Assembly: GCF_029051645.1 (NCBI RefSeq)
Contig: NZ_JAACFS010000003.1
Location: forward strand, 466,009 to 530,008
Reading direction: 5' to 3'
DNA: 64,000 bases
DNA from: Bradyrhizobium sp. CSA112
GTDB taxonomy: Bacteria; Pseudomonadota; Alphaproteobacteria; Rhizobiales; Xanthobacteraceae
Shown here: piece after piece, positions 10,894 to 19,603 of the stretch
How positions within the stretch are numbered: the stretch's first letter is position 1
Layout of the letters: every line of letters starts with the position of its first letter
The notes under the pieces: generated by a model
What the model saw: only the letters and a program-made list of their open reading frames with translations
What the model was told of the DNA's origin: nothing
The model's database searches: none
Translations under genes and position numbers: made by a program

Positions 10894-11949
10894 TCAGGAT
10901 TGCCGGCCGTTGATCGGTTGCCGCACCCTGGCCTTGGCCGTGCACGCTTGGCTGAGCCGGCGCCGTTCCTGCCAGGGTTGCACCACGCTGAGCCAGACTT
11001 CGCGCGTCCCCATGATCGAAATCGATATGCCGAAGGGGATCAGGAAGTACAGGATCCGGAACACCACCAGCGTCGCCAGCAACTCTTCCCTGCTGAACTG
11101 CGGCAGCGCCACCAGCATCGCGGCGTCGAACACGCCGATGCTACCGGGCGCATGACTGGCGAAGCCGAGCAGCGTCGCGAGGATGAACACCACCGCCAGC
11201 GAAACGAAATCGATATGCGGCTCCATCGGCATCAACAGATACATCGCCAGCGCGCAGAAGCCGAGATCGACCACGCCGATCATAACCTGCAGCAACGTCA
11301 GCCGGGCGGAAGGCAACACGACCTTCCAGCCGTTCTGCCCGAGCTCGCGGCGACCCTGGCCCATCAGCAGCCAGACGAAATAGGCGGCGATGCCGGCAAG
11401 GCAGCCGATCGCGATCATCCGGTTCATCGCCGGCGGCAGCAGGTCCATCGCCGATGCCGCCTCGGGATGCCAGGCCATGCCGCAGCCGAGTACGAACAGA
11501 TTGCCGAGCCAGAAGGTGAGCCCTGAGAGAAAGCAGATTTTTGCGACATCGATCGCCGTCAGGCCGTAGTCGGAATAGATCCGGAACCGGATCGCGCCGC
11601 CGGTGAAGACGGTGGCGCCGATGTTGTGGCCGATGGTGTAGCTGGTGAAGCTCGACAGCGCGGCGATGCGATAGGGTACGTGCGTCTTGCCAATGGTTCG
11701 CAAGGCGAAGAAATCATAGAAGGTCAGCGTGCAAAACGCCCCCACCACGCATAGCGCGGCCAGCGCGATGCGATGCGGGGCGATCTCCGTCAGCGCGGTC
11801 AGGATAATTCCGGTGTCCACCCCTTTCAGGGTGCGAACCAGTGTAGTGACCGCAAAGATGATGATGAGGAGACTCGCAGCGATCCCTAGCCGTTTCCAGC
11901 CGATCTTCTCCTTGAAGCCACGCCCGAGCGCGGTCAGCAGCCGATGCAT
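10894..11949 (-). CDS. Multi-pass membrane protein of the LPG-synthase TM / flippase-like family
   Basis: A 351-residue protein with about eight hydrophobic segments. The motif GFASHAPGSIGVFDAAM near residue 260 is the conserved signature of the lysylphosphatidylglycerol synthase transmembrane family (UPF0104). There is no catalytic aminoacyl-transferase domain, so a lipid flippase or lipid-glycan export role is more likely than LPG synthesis. The last 30 residues are basic and cytoplasmic. A perfect inverted repeat lies about 36-54 bp upstream of the start. Confidence 0.82.
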   Translation of the reverse strand: MHRLLTALGRGFKEKIGWKRLGIAASLLIIIFAVTTLVRTLKGVDTGIILTALTEIAPHRIALAALCVVGAFCTLTFYDFFALRTIGKTHVPYRIAALSSFTSYTIGHNIGATVFTGGAIRFRIYSDYGLTAIDVAKICFLSGLTFWLGNLFVLGCGMAWHPEAASAMDLLPPAMNRMIAIGCLAGIAAYFVWLLMGQGRRELGQNGWKVVLPSARLTLLQVMIGVVDLGFCALAMYLLMPMEPHIDFVSLAVVFILATLLGFASHAPGSIGVFDAAMLVALPQFSREELLATLVVFRILYFLIPFGISISIMGTREVWLSVVQPWQERRRLSQACTAKARVRQPINGRQS

Positions 11950-11984
11950 TCATCCTCCCGGCGGGGCAATACGTAAAGATGGGC

Positions 11985-12003
11985 CTGTCACCACGGGTGA
12001 CAG
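11985..12003. promoter_or_regulatory. 8-bp inverted repeat, 3-nt spacer
   Basis: CTGTCACC-ACG-GGTGACAG is a perfect inverted repeat 36 bp upstream of the flippase-like gene start. It could be an operator or a 5'-UTR hairpin. The rest of the 385-bp spacer (11950-12334) holds the sigma-EcfG-like promoter at 12221 and no convincing gene. Confidence 0.45.
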
Positions 12004-12220
12004 TCGACGGTCAGAGGCACCGTGCGCGAAACCCATAAGCTAAAACCGGGCCCTTGTGCAGCCCTTGACAAGCATGCCTTTTGGCTTCGTTCGCCGCCCT
12101 TGTCATATGCCCTACATATGTCGCCGCATTAACGATTTTGAGTCGCAACGAGGTCCGTTCCGCGGGCGCTTTTTGCCGTATCGTTCCGTCCGTTCCATCG
12201 CGGCGTTTTCGGGGCCTTTA

Positions 12221-12245
12221 GGAACATCCCTTTTGCGAGCCGGTT
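12221..12245 (+). promoter_or_regulatory. Sigma-EcfG-like promoter of the DUF892 gene
   Basis: GGAAC (12221-12225), 16-nt spacer, GGTT (12242-12245). The general-stress consensus in Rhizobiales is GGAAC-N16/17-CGTT, so this matches eight of nine positions. It lies about 90 bp upstream of a ferritin-like gene of a family often controlled by this sigma factor. Three closer matches occur elsewhere in the window. Confidence 0.45.
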
Positions 12246-12334
12246 AGCTCCCATCAGCATCGAACATGAAGCGCGCCCCGGCCCGGAAAAGGCCTGGCTT
12301 GCGCCTGCGTGTTCCCAAACGAAGGAGAACCGCA

Positions 12335-12841
12335 ATGGGACTCTTCACAAAAGACATCAAGACCATGAACGACCTGTTCGTGCATCAATTGCAGGATATC
12401 TACTATGCCGAGAAGCAACTCGTGAAAGCACTGCCAAAAATGGCCGAAAAGGCCACCGACAAGCAGCTCAAGCAGGGCTTTTTGACCCATCTCGATGAAA
12501 CCAAGACGCATGTGCAGCGCCTCGAAGAGATATTCCGCATGCACGGCGCCGAGGTGAAGGCGGCCGATTGCCCGGCGATCGACGGCATCATCGAGGAGGC
12601 CGATGACGTTGCGGGCGAAATCGAGGACAAGGCCGTGCTGGACGCAGCCCTGATCAGCGCCGCGCAAGCCGCCGAGCACTATGAAATCACCCGCTATGGC
12701 AGCCTGATCGCGTGGGCGCGGCAGCTCGGGCGCAACGATTGCGCCACAATCCTGCAGAAGACGCTCGATGAGGAAAAGACGGTCGACAAGAAGCTGACCT
12801 CGCTGGCGGAAGGCAAGGTCAACCTGCGCGCCGCAAGCTGA
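12335..12841 (+). CDS. DUF892 ferritin-like protein (YciE/YciF family)
   Basis: A 168-residue four-helix protein. It begins MGLFTKDIKTMNDLFVHQLQ and carries the conserved YYAEKQLVKALPKM helix, the ETKTHVQRLEEIF helix and the AEHYEITRYG segment, with Glu and His residues suited to a di-iron site. The family is linked to stress responses. The start at 12335 follows AAGGAGA; a longer open frame from 12266 is basic and has no homologous look. A hairpin terminator follows 20 bp after the stop. Confidence 0.9.
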   Translation: MGLFTKDIKTMNDLFVHQLQDIYYAEKQLVKALPKMAEKATDKQLKQGFLTHLDETKTHVQRLEEIFRMHGAEVKAADCPAIDGIIEEADDVAGEIEDKAVLDAALISAAQAAEHYEITRYGSLIAWARQLGRNDCATILQKTLDEEKTVDKKLTSLAEGKVNLRAAS

Positions 12842-12860
12842 ACATCGCGCAATTGAGGCA

Positions 12861-12895
12861 AAACGCCGCGCGGGGAAGCGCCTCGCACGGCGTTT
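12861..12895 (+). terminator. Hairpin after the DUF892 gene
   Basis: AAACGCCG and CGGCGTTT form 8-bp arms around a loop that contains its own GCGC pair. It begins 20 bp after the DUF892 stop. The downstream T run is only three bases, so termination strength is uncertain. Confidence 0.5.
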
Positions 12896-13014
12896 CCATG
12901 CCGGGCCGCCTGGCATGCCAAAAGTGTTTGTTCACCATCCGCGCAACTGAGTTGCGGCGGTTACCTCAAATATACCAATAGGACTGCTGTTAAAGGCCCC
13001 ATCGGGGGTCTGTA

Positions 13015-15417
13015 ATGTACCGCGTCCTAACTTGCCTCACCACCGAGCATGACTGGAGACTGGTCGTGCTTGCCGGCACCATTTGCTGGCTCGCGAGCGC
13101 GGTCGCGATCAGCCTGTTTCATCGTGCCCGGGCCTCGCGGGGCCGAACGCGCGCGATCTGGATCGGCCTCGACGCGGCGGTCGGCGGCTGCGGAATCTGG
13201 GCCACGCATTTCGTCGCGATGCTGGCTTACGATCCGGGCGCGGGCGCCGGATACAGCATACCCATCACCTTGCTGTCGCTGGTCTTCGCAATAAGCATCG
13301 TCGCCATCGGCCTCTGCATTGCGTTGTCCAGCGCGCGCCAATTGGTGGTTGCCCTCGGCGGCGCCGTCATTGGCGGCGGCGTCGCAGCGATGCACTATAC
13401 CGGCATGGCGGCACTCGAGCTTCCGGCGTTCATTGTATGGTCGCGCAGCATCGTTGTGGCCTCGATTGTGCTTGGCAGCCTGTTCGCGGCCGTAGCGCTT
13501 CTTGTCGCCGTACGTCGTGACAATCCCGTTCATACGCTGGCCGCCACCGCGCTGCTGACGGTTGCCATCGTTTCGCATCATTTCACGGCGATGGGCGCCG
13601 TCACGCTCATTCCCGACCCGACGCTCGGTAGCGACGGGCTGTCGATTTCTCCGACCGCGCTTTCGTTCCTGACGGCGGTAGCAGCCTTCGCCATCCTCGG
13701 TCTATCGCTGCTGGCGGCCATGATCGACCGCCGCGCGAAAGGCGAACTCCATCAGCAGAAAGTCCTGCTCGACACCGCGCTCGACAACATGTCGCAAGGA
13801 CTTTCCATGTTCGATGCGGATGGCCGCATCCTGCTGTACAACGAACGCTATGCCGAAATGATGGGACGGACCGGTATGGCTCTCCAGGGCCGTCTGCTCC
13901 TCGATGTGCTCCGGCAGCAGAAGGCGCTTGATCGATGGGACGGCGATCCCGATCAGTTCGTCGCCAGCGTGATCGCTGCGGCCAAGGCCGGTAACAGTGT
14001 GACGAGGACGGTGACCCGCAACGGACGCGCCATCCGCGTCGTCGATCAGCCCATGAAGGGCGGCGGGTGGGTTGCTACTTTCGAGGACATTACCGAATGG
14101 CAGGCCGCCCAGGAACAGATATCCCATATGGCGCGCCATGACGCGCTGACCAATCTGCCGAACCGGACGCTGTTCCGCGAGCAACTCGAAAAGGCCTTGC
14201 GGCTTGCCAAACGCAGCGACCAGCTTGCGGTGCTCTGTCTCGACCTCGACCACTTCAAGGACATCAACGATTCGCTCGGCCATCCGGTCGGCGATGCGCT
14301 CCTGAAGGAAGTCGCCCGCCGCCTCGGCGAATGCATCACCGAGAATGACACGGTGGCGAGGCTGGGTGGGGACGAATTCGCGATCGTGCAGTTCTGCAAC
14401 GATTGCGACCCGTCCGCCGTTTCCTTGCTCGCCAGCCACGTGGTCGAGAAGGTTTCCGCGCCTTACGAGATTGCCGGCCACCAGCTCGTCATCGGAGTCA
14501 GCATAGGCATTTCGCTGGCGCCGGAGGACGGCAAGAATCCCGACGAACTGCTCAAGAAAGCCGATCTCGCGCTCTACCGCGCCAAGGAGGACGGCCGCGG
14601 CACCTACCGCTTCTTCGAGACCGGGATGGACGCCCGCGCGCAAGCCCGGCGGCTATTGGAACTCGACTTGCGTGCCGCGCTGCAGCGCGGAGAATTCGAA
14701 GTCTATTACCAGCCGATCCGCGACGTCGCCAAAGACGTCGTCGTTAGTTTCGAAGCCCTGGCGCGGTGGAAACATTCGCTGCGCGGCATGATCTCTCCGG
14801 CTAACTTCATTCCGCTGGCGGAAGAAACCGGCCTGATCGTGCCGATCGGCGAGTGGGTGTTGCGCCAGGCCTGCATGGACGCGGCCCAATGGTCGCGGGA
14901 TGTCGGCGTCGCCGTCAACCTCTCGCCGGTGCAGTTCAAGAATCCCAATCTGGTGTCGACGGTGAAGGAGGCGCTGAAAGCCTCCGGCCTTCCGGCGCGC
15001 CGGCTTGAGCTCGAGATCACCGAATCGGTGTTGCTGCAGAACAGCGAGGCAACGCTTTCGGTCCTGCACGAGCTTCGCGCCTTTGGCGTCCGGATTTCGC
15101 TGGACGATTTCGGAACCGGATATTCGTCCCTGAGCTACCTGCGCAGCTTTCCGTTCGACAAGATCAAGATCGACCGCTCGTTCGTCACCGAACTCGCCAC
15201 GCGCGATGATTCGATGGCGATCGTCCGCGCCGTGACCGGCCTCGGCAAAAGCCTGGGCATCGTCACCACGGCCGAAGGCGTCGAGACCGACGCGCAGTTC
15301 GAGCTGTTGCGTCAGGAAGGCTGCACGCAGGCGCAAGGCTATCTGTTCAGCCCGCCGCGTCCCGCAGCCGAGGTGGAAACGATGCTCTCAAAAGCCCGCG
15401 CGCGGGCCATCGCTTAG
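13015..15417 (+). CDS. MHYT-PAS-GGDEF-EAL cyclic-di-GMP protein
   Basis: An 800-residue membrane protein. Residues 1-237 form a seven-helix MHYT sensor with THFVAM (64), MHYTGM (126) and HHFTAM (188), motifs proposed to bind copper and sense a gas such as O2, CO or NO. A PAS-like region spans about 245-365. The GGDEF domain (370-535) keeps GGDEF at 451-455, but the I-site RxxD is replaced by TEND. The EAL domain (545-795) keeps EAL at 580-582 and DDFGTG. Both synthesis and hydrolysis of c-di-GMP are therefore possible. The start is the ATG at 13015, without a strong ribosome site. Confidence 0.93.
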   Translation: MYRVLTCLTTEHDWRLVVLAGTICWLASAVAISLFHRARASRGRTRAIWIGLDAAVGGCGIWATHFVAMLAYDPGAGAGYSIPITLLSLVFAISIVAIGLCIALSSARQLVVALGGAVIGGGVAAMHYTGMAALELPAFIVWSRSIVVASIVLGSLFAAVALLVAVRRDNPVHTLAATALLTVAIVSHHFTAMGAVTLIPDPTLGSDGLSISPTALSFLTAVAAFAILGLSLLAAMIDRRAKGELHQQKVLLDTALDNMSQGLSMFDADGRILLYNERYAEMMGRTGMALQGRLLLDVLRQQKALDRWDGDPDQFVASVIAAAKAGNSVTRTVTRNGRAIRVVDQPMKGGGWVATFEDITEWQAAQEQISHMARHDALTNLPNRTLFREQLEKALRLAKRSDQLAVLCLDLDHFKDINDSLGHPVGDALLKEVARRLGECITENDTVARLGGDEFAIVQFCNDCDPSAVSLLASHVVEKVSAPYEIAGHQLVIGVSIGISLAPEDGKNPDELLKKADLALYRAKEDGRGTYRFFETGMDARAQARRLLELDLRAALQRGEFEVYYQPIRDVAKDVVVSFEALARWKHSLRGMISPANFIPLAEETGLIVPIGEWVLRQACMDAAQWSRDVGVAVNLSPVQFKNPNLVSTVKEALKASGLPARRLELEITESVLLQNSEATLSVLHELRAFGVRISLDDFGTGYSSLSYLRSFPFDKIKIDRSFVTELATRDDSMAIVRAVTGLGKSLGIVTTAEGVETDAQFELLRQEGCTQAQGYLFSPPRPAAEVETMLSKARARAIA

Positions 15418-15436
15418 TTTCTCAAGCCTTGTTTTT

Positions 15437-15871
15437 CTAAGCTTTGAGCAATGCGAAATGCGCGCCGCAGAACGCCATCACGGCGCCGAGGCATAAGGCT
15501 GCAAGGCCGGCGAGCACGCCCGATATGGTAGGGACGGGGCTCGGCGCGGAGGCGGCCTGTCCGGCGCCGGCGAGGATCAGCACGCCGACTGCGATCAGGA
15601 ACTGCCGCATCCGCTGCGGAATTTGGCCCGAGGCCGCGCTGTGCATCAGGTTGGCGGTAAAATAGCCACCGGAAAAGCCCACGGTCGCGATCAGCCACCA
15701 CGCGATTGCCGCGCCCGCCGGCATGAACTCGCTTGTATCGGACCGCCACAGGCCGCCGAGATCGAGCCCGTAACGCGCGCCCAGCATATGCACGGCCAGC
15801 GCCAGCAGCACTCCGGAAACAATCGCGCCGGCCAGGATCAGGCGGCGCGGAAAATAAGTCGTCTCGGCCAT
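15437..15871 (-). CDS. Small membrane protein, unknown function
   Basis: A 144-residue protein with four hydrophobic segments: about 10-32, 50-72, 85-105 and 115-138. No family was recognised. The ATG at 15871 (MAETTYFPRRL) is preferred over an upstream Met at 15907 because the basic RR lies directly before the first membrane segment. It is convergent with the GGDEF-EAL gene and divergent from the next membrane protein gene. Confidence 0.65.
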   Translation of the reverse strand: MAETTYFPRRLILAGAIVSGVLLALAVHMLGARYGLDLGGLWRSDTSEFMPAGAAIAWWLIATVGFSGGYFTANLMHSAASGQIPQRMRQFLIAVGVLILAGAGQAASAPSPVPTISGVLAGLAALCLGAVMAFCGAHFALLKA

Positions 15872-15940
15872 GGCCCGCTTGTAAGGTAAAGCCGGCTCGC
15901 CGCGCAAGCGGGCGGCTTCAAGCGATACGGATATTTTGAA

Positions 15941-16546
15941 TTGCCGACATCACTGCCGAACCAGGCAACGGAAGGCGAGGGCGCGCGCACGATCAGCTAC
16001 GCCTACAAGGCGTCACTGATCTCGTCGGCGCATCAATTCGAACTGACGGATGCCGGATTGTCGTGGAAAATCGGCCGCCGGTCCGGCGTGTGGCCCTATG
16101 CCGATATCGCTTCGATCCGTCTGTCGTATCGGCCGATGTCGATGCAACCCCGCCGCTTTCGCGCCGATATCGCAAGGGCCGGCGGCGGACGGATCGCCAT
16201 CCTTTCGACGACCTGGCAGACGGTCTCGTTGATGACGCCGCAGGACCAGAGCTATCGCGCCTTCATCACCGAGCTGCATCGCAGGATGAGGGCCGCAGGC
16301 AGCAAGGCTTCCCTGATCGTCGGCATCGGAACGGTAACCTATGCCACGGCGGTTGTGATGCTGGCGTTGCTGGCCGTCGCCATGATCGGACTTCTTGCGC
16401 GGGCGCTTGCGACTTCCGAATTCACCGGCGCGTTGTTTCTGGTCGGCATCGCGATCTGGTTTGCCTGGACCATCGGCGGCTTCATCAAGCGCAATCGGCC
16501 GCGCAGATATTCGTTCGACGCGCTTCCCGAGACGCTGCTGCCATAG
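15941..16546 (+). CDS. Membrane-anchored protein of unknown function
   Basis: A 201-residue protein. The first 120 residues are soluble, with the stretch SLISSAHQFELTDAGLSW followed by basic segments resembling a small beta-rich PH-like domain (my inference). Two hydrophobic segments lie at about 123-150 and 158-178, and the C-terminus is basic. The start appears to be TTG at 15941; no ATG lies close and the ribosome site is weak. No family can be named. Confidence 0.65.
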   Translation: MPTSLPNQATEGEGARTISYAYKASLISSAHQFELTDAGLSWKIGRRSGVWPYADIASIRLSYRPMSMQPRRFRADIARAGGGRIAILSTTWQTVSLMTPQDQSYRAFITELHRRMRAAGSKASLIVGIGTVTYATAVVMLALLAVAMIGLLARALATSEFTGALFLVGIAIWFAWTIGGFIKRNRPRRYSFDALPETLLP

Positions 16547-16639
16547 CCTGATTCGCAATCAAGCGACACGAAATGTGATTTCGTGAAATGCCGCAGGACC
16601 CGGCACTCTGTGCGGCGTTCCTGATAGCTGCGAGTTGCC

Positions 16640-17248
16640 GTGACAACCCCGACGACACGATCGCCGACGGCGGCCGAGATTGCCGCGATCAATGCACGGC
16701 ATCTGATCAAGACGCCGTTACGGCCGGCCGACCTGCTGTTCGTGTTCGGCACGCGCGAGGATGTCGACGAGCGCGTCGATGAAGCCTGCCGGCTTTGGCG
16801 CGCAGGATACTTTCGCCGGGCGATCGTGAGCGGCGGCGTGACGCCGGGATCGGCGCTTTCGGAGTGCGAGATCATCGTCAATGCGATGGTCGCGCGCGGC
16901 GTTCCCGCCGACATCATCCTCAGAGAGGATCGCGCGATGAACACCGGCGAGAACGTGATCTTCTCGCTGCCGATCATCGACCGAGCGCTCGGGCTCGCCA
17001 ACATCCGCAGCGTGATCTGCCTCGGCAATACCTGGACGGCGCGCCGCTATCCGATGACGCTGCATCGGCACTGGCCGGAAGTGGAGAAAATGCTGGTCGT
17101 GGTCGACAGTTTCAAGACGCCGCGGGCGCTTTGGCACACCGACGCCGAATTCAGCCGCCGCATCCTCAATGAATGGGACAAGATCGAGCCGTACAAGGCG
17201 AGGGGCTTTATCGCGGAATGGCCGGAGAGCGAAACGCGCGATCGGTAG
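16640..17248 (+). CDS. YdcF/SanA-like DUF218 family protein
   Basis: A 202-residue protein with the DUF218 pattern: a strand LLFVFGTR near 33-40, the IVSGG motif at about 62, an acidic E/D pair followed by ILREDRAMNTGENV (about 92-106), and the ICLGNTWTARRY segment near 125. Related proteins (YdcF, SanA, ElyC) act in envelope metabolism, but here there is no membrane segment. It starts with GTG at 16640 and ends 2 bp from the stop of the convergent MocR gene. Confidence 0.8.
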   Translation: MTTPTTRSPTAAEIAAINARHLIKTPLRPADLLFVFGTREDVDERVDEACRLWRAGYFRRAIVSGGVTPGSALSECEIIVNAMVARGVPADIILREDRAMNTGENVIFSLPIIDRALGLANIRSVICLGNTWTARRYPMTLHRHWPEVEKMLVVVDSFKTPRALWHTDAEFSRRILNEWDKIEPYKARGFIAEWPESETRDR

Positions 17249-17250
17249 CG

Positions 17251-18591
17251 CTACTCGGTCGTATCGACGTCTTCTTTCGCGGTCAGCATTACCGCCACCG
17301 TGCGCAGCGCCAGATCGAGCTGCTCGGTGCTGGGCGCGCCGAGCGCCAGGCGGACGGCGTTGGGCGCATGGCCGGGGGATACGGCGAAGGTGGTCGAAGG
17401 GGTCAACGCGATGTCGCGTCGGGCGGCGGCCGCGACGAATGTCTGCGAGCGCCAATGCGGCGGCAAGGTCAGCCAGAGATGGTAGGATTTGACGTTCGCC
17501 TGAACTTCGAAGCCGGCGAGGTATTTGGCCGCCATCTGCTGGCGGCGTGCCGCGTCGATCCGTTTCAGGCGTGACAACTCGGCAACCGTGCCGTCAGCCA
17601 TCAGCCGTTGACCGGCGGCAAATGCGAATCCGGAAGCCGTCCATCCGCCCGATCGAACCGCGGCCATGATGCGCTCGCGCAGGCGCGGCGGCGAAACGAT
17701 GAAGCCGAGCGCAAGGCCGGGCGCCACCTTCTTCGACAGGCTGTCGAGGGTGATGCAGCTATCCGGGGCAAGCGCGGCCATCGGCGTCTCTTCGTCGAGA
17801 AAGCCATAGACCGTGTCCTCGATGACGGTGAGGCCGAGCTTCTCGACGACGCGCAGCAGGTCAGCCCGGCGCGCCGGCGGCATGGTCATGCCGAGCGGAT
17901 TTTGTATAGTCGGCTGAACGTACAGCGCCGACAAATGCGCTTCGCGGTGAGCCTTCTGCACCGCGTCAGGGCGGACGCCGTTCTCGTCCATCGCGAGCGG
18001 CACCAGCGTGACGCCGAGCCTCGCGGCAATGTCCTTGATGAAGGGATAGGTCAAGGCCTCGACGCCGCAGCGGCCGCCGCTCGGCACCATCGCCGCCAGC
18101 GCAGCAGCGATGCATTGCCTGCCGTTCGCGGTGAAGACCAGTTGATCGGCGGCCGGAGACCAGTCCTCGCGGGAGAGAAATTCGGCGGAAATGGTCCGTG
18201 CCGCGTGTGTGCCTGCCGTGGTCGAGTGCCGCAACGCGAGATCCAGCACTTCGGGGCGTTCGAGCCCCGCAAGGCTTCGTGCGATCATCGCCGATTGCGT
18301 CGGCAGGATCGGGTAGTTCACTTCCAGGTCGATGCGCGCGCCGCGCGGCTCAGTCGGCAAGGCGATCCCGCGCCGTGTTTCGCCTGACACAAACGTGCCG
18401 CGCCCGACTTCGCCGACCACGAGGCCGCGGCGGAGCAGCTCGGTGTAGACGCGGCTCGCGGTCGAGACTGCGATCTTCCGCTCATAGGCGAAGCTGCGCT
18501 GCGGCGGCAGGCGATCGCCGGGCTTGAGCGCGCCGTTGGCGATCTCGGCGGCGACGGTATCGGCAAGCTTTAAGTACTCGAACTTTGACAT
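17251..18591 (-). CDS. MocR-type regulator (GntR wHTH plus aminotransferase domain)
   Basis: A 446-residue protein. A GntR winged helix occupies residues 5-72 (GDRLPPQRSFAYE, TASRVYTEL, GRGTFVSG). A fold-type I aminotransferase domain follows, with VIEDTVYG near 257-263 and the PLP lysine in SLSKK at about 287. MocR proteins bind PLP and switch DNA binding in response to an amine or vitamin B6 ligand. The start at 18591 is chosen because MSKFEYLKLADTV opens the wHTH; the longer frame crosses the operator cluster. The intergenic repeats next to its start suggest autoregulation and control of the divergent DUF1127 gene. Confidence 0.9.
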   Translation of the reverse strand: MSKFEYLKLADTVAAEIANGALKPGDRLPPQRSFAYERKIAVSTASRVYTELLRRGLVVGEVGRGTFVSGETRRGIALPTEPRGARIDLEVNYPILPTQSAMIARSLAGLERPEVLDLALRHSTTAGTHAARTISAEFLSREDWSPAADQLVFTANGRQCIAAALAAMVPSGGRCGVEALTYPFIKDIAARLGVTLVPLAMDENGVRPDAVQKAHREAHLSALYVQPTIQNPLGMTMPPARRADLLRVVEKLGLTVIEDTVYGFLDEETPMAALAPDSCITLDSLSKKVAPGLALGFIVSPPRLRERIMAAVRSGGWTASGFAFAAGQRLMADGTVAELSRLKRIDAARRQQMAAKYLAGFEVQANVKSYHLWLTLPPHWRSQTFVAAAARRDIALTPSTTFAVSPGHAPNAVRLALGAPSTEQLDLALRTVAVMLTAKEDVDTTE

Positions 18592-18592
18592 T

Positions 18593-18707
18593 ATTGCACC
18601 GAGAGCAATGTTTTCCTTGCACCGAGCAATGTATCGGATCATTTTGAACCCATCAAGCCCATGATTGCACTGAGAGGGGTGCAAGCAATCAGAATCCAAT
18701 AGGTGCA
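18593..18707. promoter_or_regulatory. MocR operator cluster
   Basis: Three related inverted elements lie between the MocR gene and DUF1127. Box 1 (18593-18609) is ATTGC-ACCGAGA-GCAAT. Box 2 (18617-18629) is TTGC-ACCGA-GCAA. Box 3 (18662-18691) has outer arms TGATTGC/GCAATCA and inner TTGCAC/GTGCAA. A half site GGTGCA follows at 18702-18707. Box 1 begins 2 bp from the MocR start codon, so repression of its own gene is likely. Binding by this MocR protein is inferred from position. Confidence 0.65.
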
Positions 18708-18771
18708 GGCGCTATCCGCAGCGTTTGCGCCAGCGGCGGCGCTTTGCCGCGCGAAAGCAAGGAGACGTACG

Positions 18772-19008
18772 ATGACCACGATATCGCCCATCGCAGCCCG
18801 GACTGCGCCCCAGAGCTCGGCGAGCGGATTTTTCCGCCTGCTCGGAAGCTGGGTAAACGGCATCGTCACTTATTTTGCGCGCCGCCAAGCCATCCAAACA
18901 CTGAGCGAACTGGACGATCGCGCGCTCCGCGATATCGGCATCGAGCGCAGCCGGATTGAATCCGCCGTGCGCGGCACCGTCGATCCGGATTTCGGCCGGA
19001 TCAGGTGA
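18772..19008 (+). CDS. DUF1127 (YjiS-like) small basic protein
   Basis: A 78-residue protein ending in the DUF1127 signature TLSELDDRALRDIGIERSRI. The N-terminal half has an amphipathic or hydrophobic stretch (GFFRLLGSWVNGIV). The start at 18772 follows AAGGAGACG. Proteins of this family act in RNA and phosphate or carbon metabolism in some alphaproteobacteria, but this one cannot be assigned. It is divergent from a MocR regulator and probably controlled by it. A strong terminator follows. Confidence 0.9.
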   Translation: MTTISPIAARTAPQSSASGFFRLLGSWVNGIVTYFARRQAIQTLSELDDRALRDIGIERSRIESAVRGTVDPDFGRIR

Positions 19009-19040
19009 AGCGCCTGAATTGATCGCTGCGTAAATCAAAC

Positions 19041-19072
19041 GGCCCGGTCGATCGACCGGGCCGAAATTTTTG
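19041..19072 (+). terminator. Rho-independent terminator after DUF1127
   Basis: A 22-bp perfect palindrome, GGCCCGGTCGA followed by its complement (19041-19062), then GAAATTTTTG. It lies 32 bp after the DUF1127 stop. Confidence 0.85.
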
Positions 19073-19233
19073 TCGGATCGCATGCCGCGCACGTGCGATC
19101 ACGCAGCGTGGCGAAAATGGCTCACTACCCGGAATAGAAAGGAAGCGGGTCGTCATCTCCTAGATTCGTAGGACGCAGATTTCGCGCGCGGTCGATACGT
19201 GAACGATCAGCGCGGAATCAAGCGAACCTGGAG

Positions 19234-19377
19234 ATGGAAATGAAATTGTTGGCCCAACGCCATTCTATGCTGCGACAGGCAATCGGGCTGGCGCCCTTGA
19301 TTGCACTGGCCGCGCCGGTCGACCGCGCCGAGGCCGCGTGCGATCCGGTATCGCCGGCAAAGCGGCGGGGTTTGTGA
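19234..19377 (+). pseudogene. Remnant: signal-peptide-like 5' end of a lost exported protein
   Basis: A 47-codon frame reads MEMKLLAQRHSML, then a hydrophobic stretch and AEAACDPVSPA, and stops at 19377. The end of the hydrophobic part followed by ACDPVSP resembles the start of Bradyrhizobium autotransporter or beta-rich exported proteins, whose remaining sequence is absent here. It could instead be a genuine short peptide. GGAGATGG overlaps the start. The remaining gap to 19603 shows no gene, repeat or clear promoter. Confidence 0.3.
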
Positions 19378-19603
19378 AGTCCACAATCCCCCATCGGAAA
19401 CTAGAACAGGACGAGATCAGGTTGGGCCATGACGGCAGACCATTCCGGGCCCGGACGCAAGCGGCGTGAGAGCTGCGGGCCGGGTCCGTCCTACTTTGCA
19501 TGGGGTTGTTTTCGATATTTTGTGTCTGGGCTCTGCGGTGTACCGCGCGGAGCGCATCTGCATGGCGTCCGGGATACGAGATCGTTAGTGCTTTGCACTC
19601 CAA

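Noticed and set aside
12056..12247. 63-codon plus-strand frame before the DUF892 gene
   Set aside because: No ribosome site and no family look; overlaps the inferred sigma-EcfG promoter.
13702..14643. 313-codon minus-strand frame
   Set aside because: Antisense to the GGDEF-EAL gene with intact motifs.
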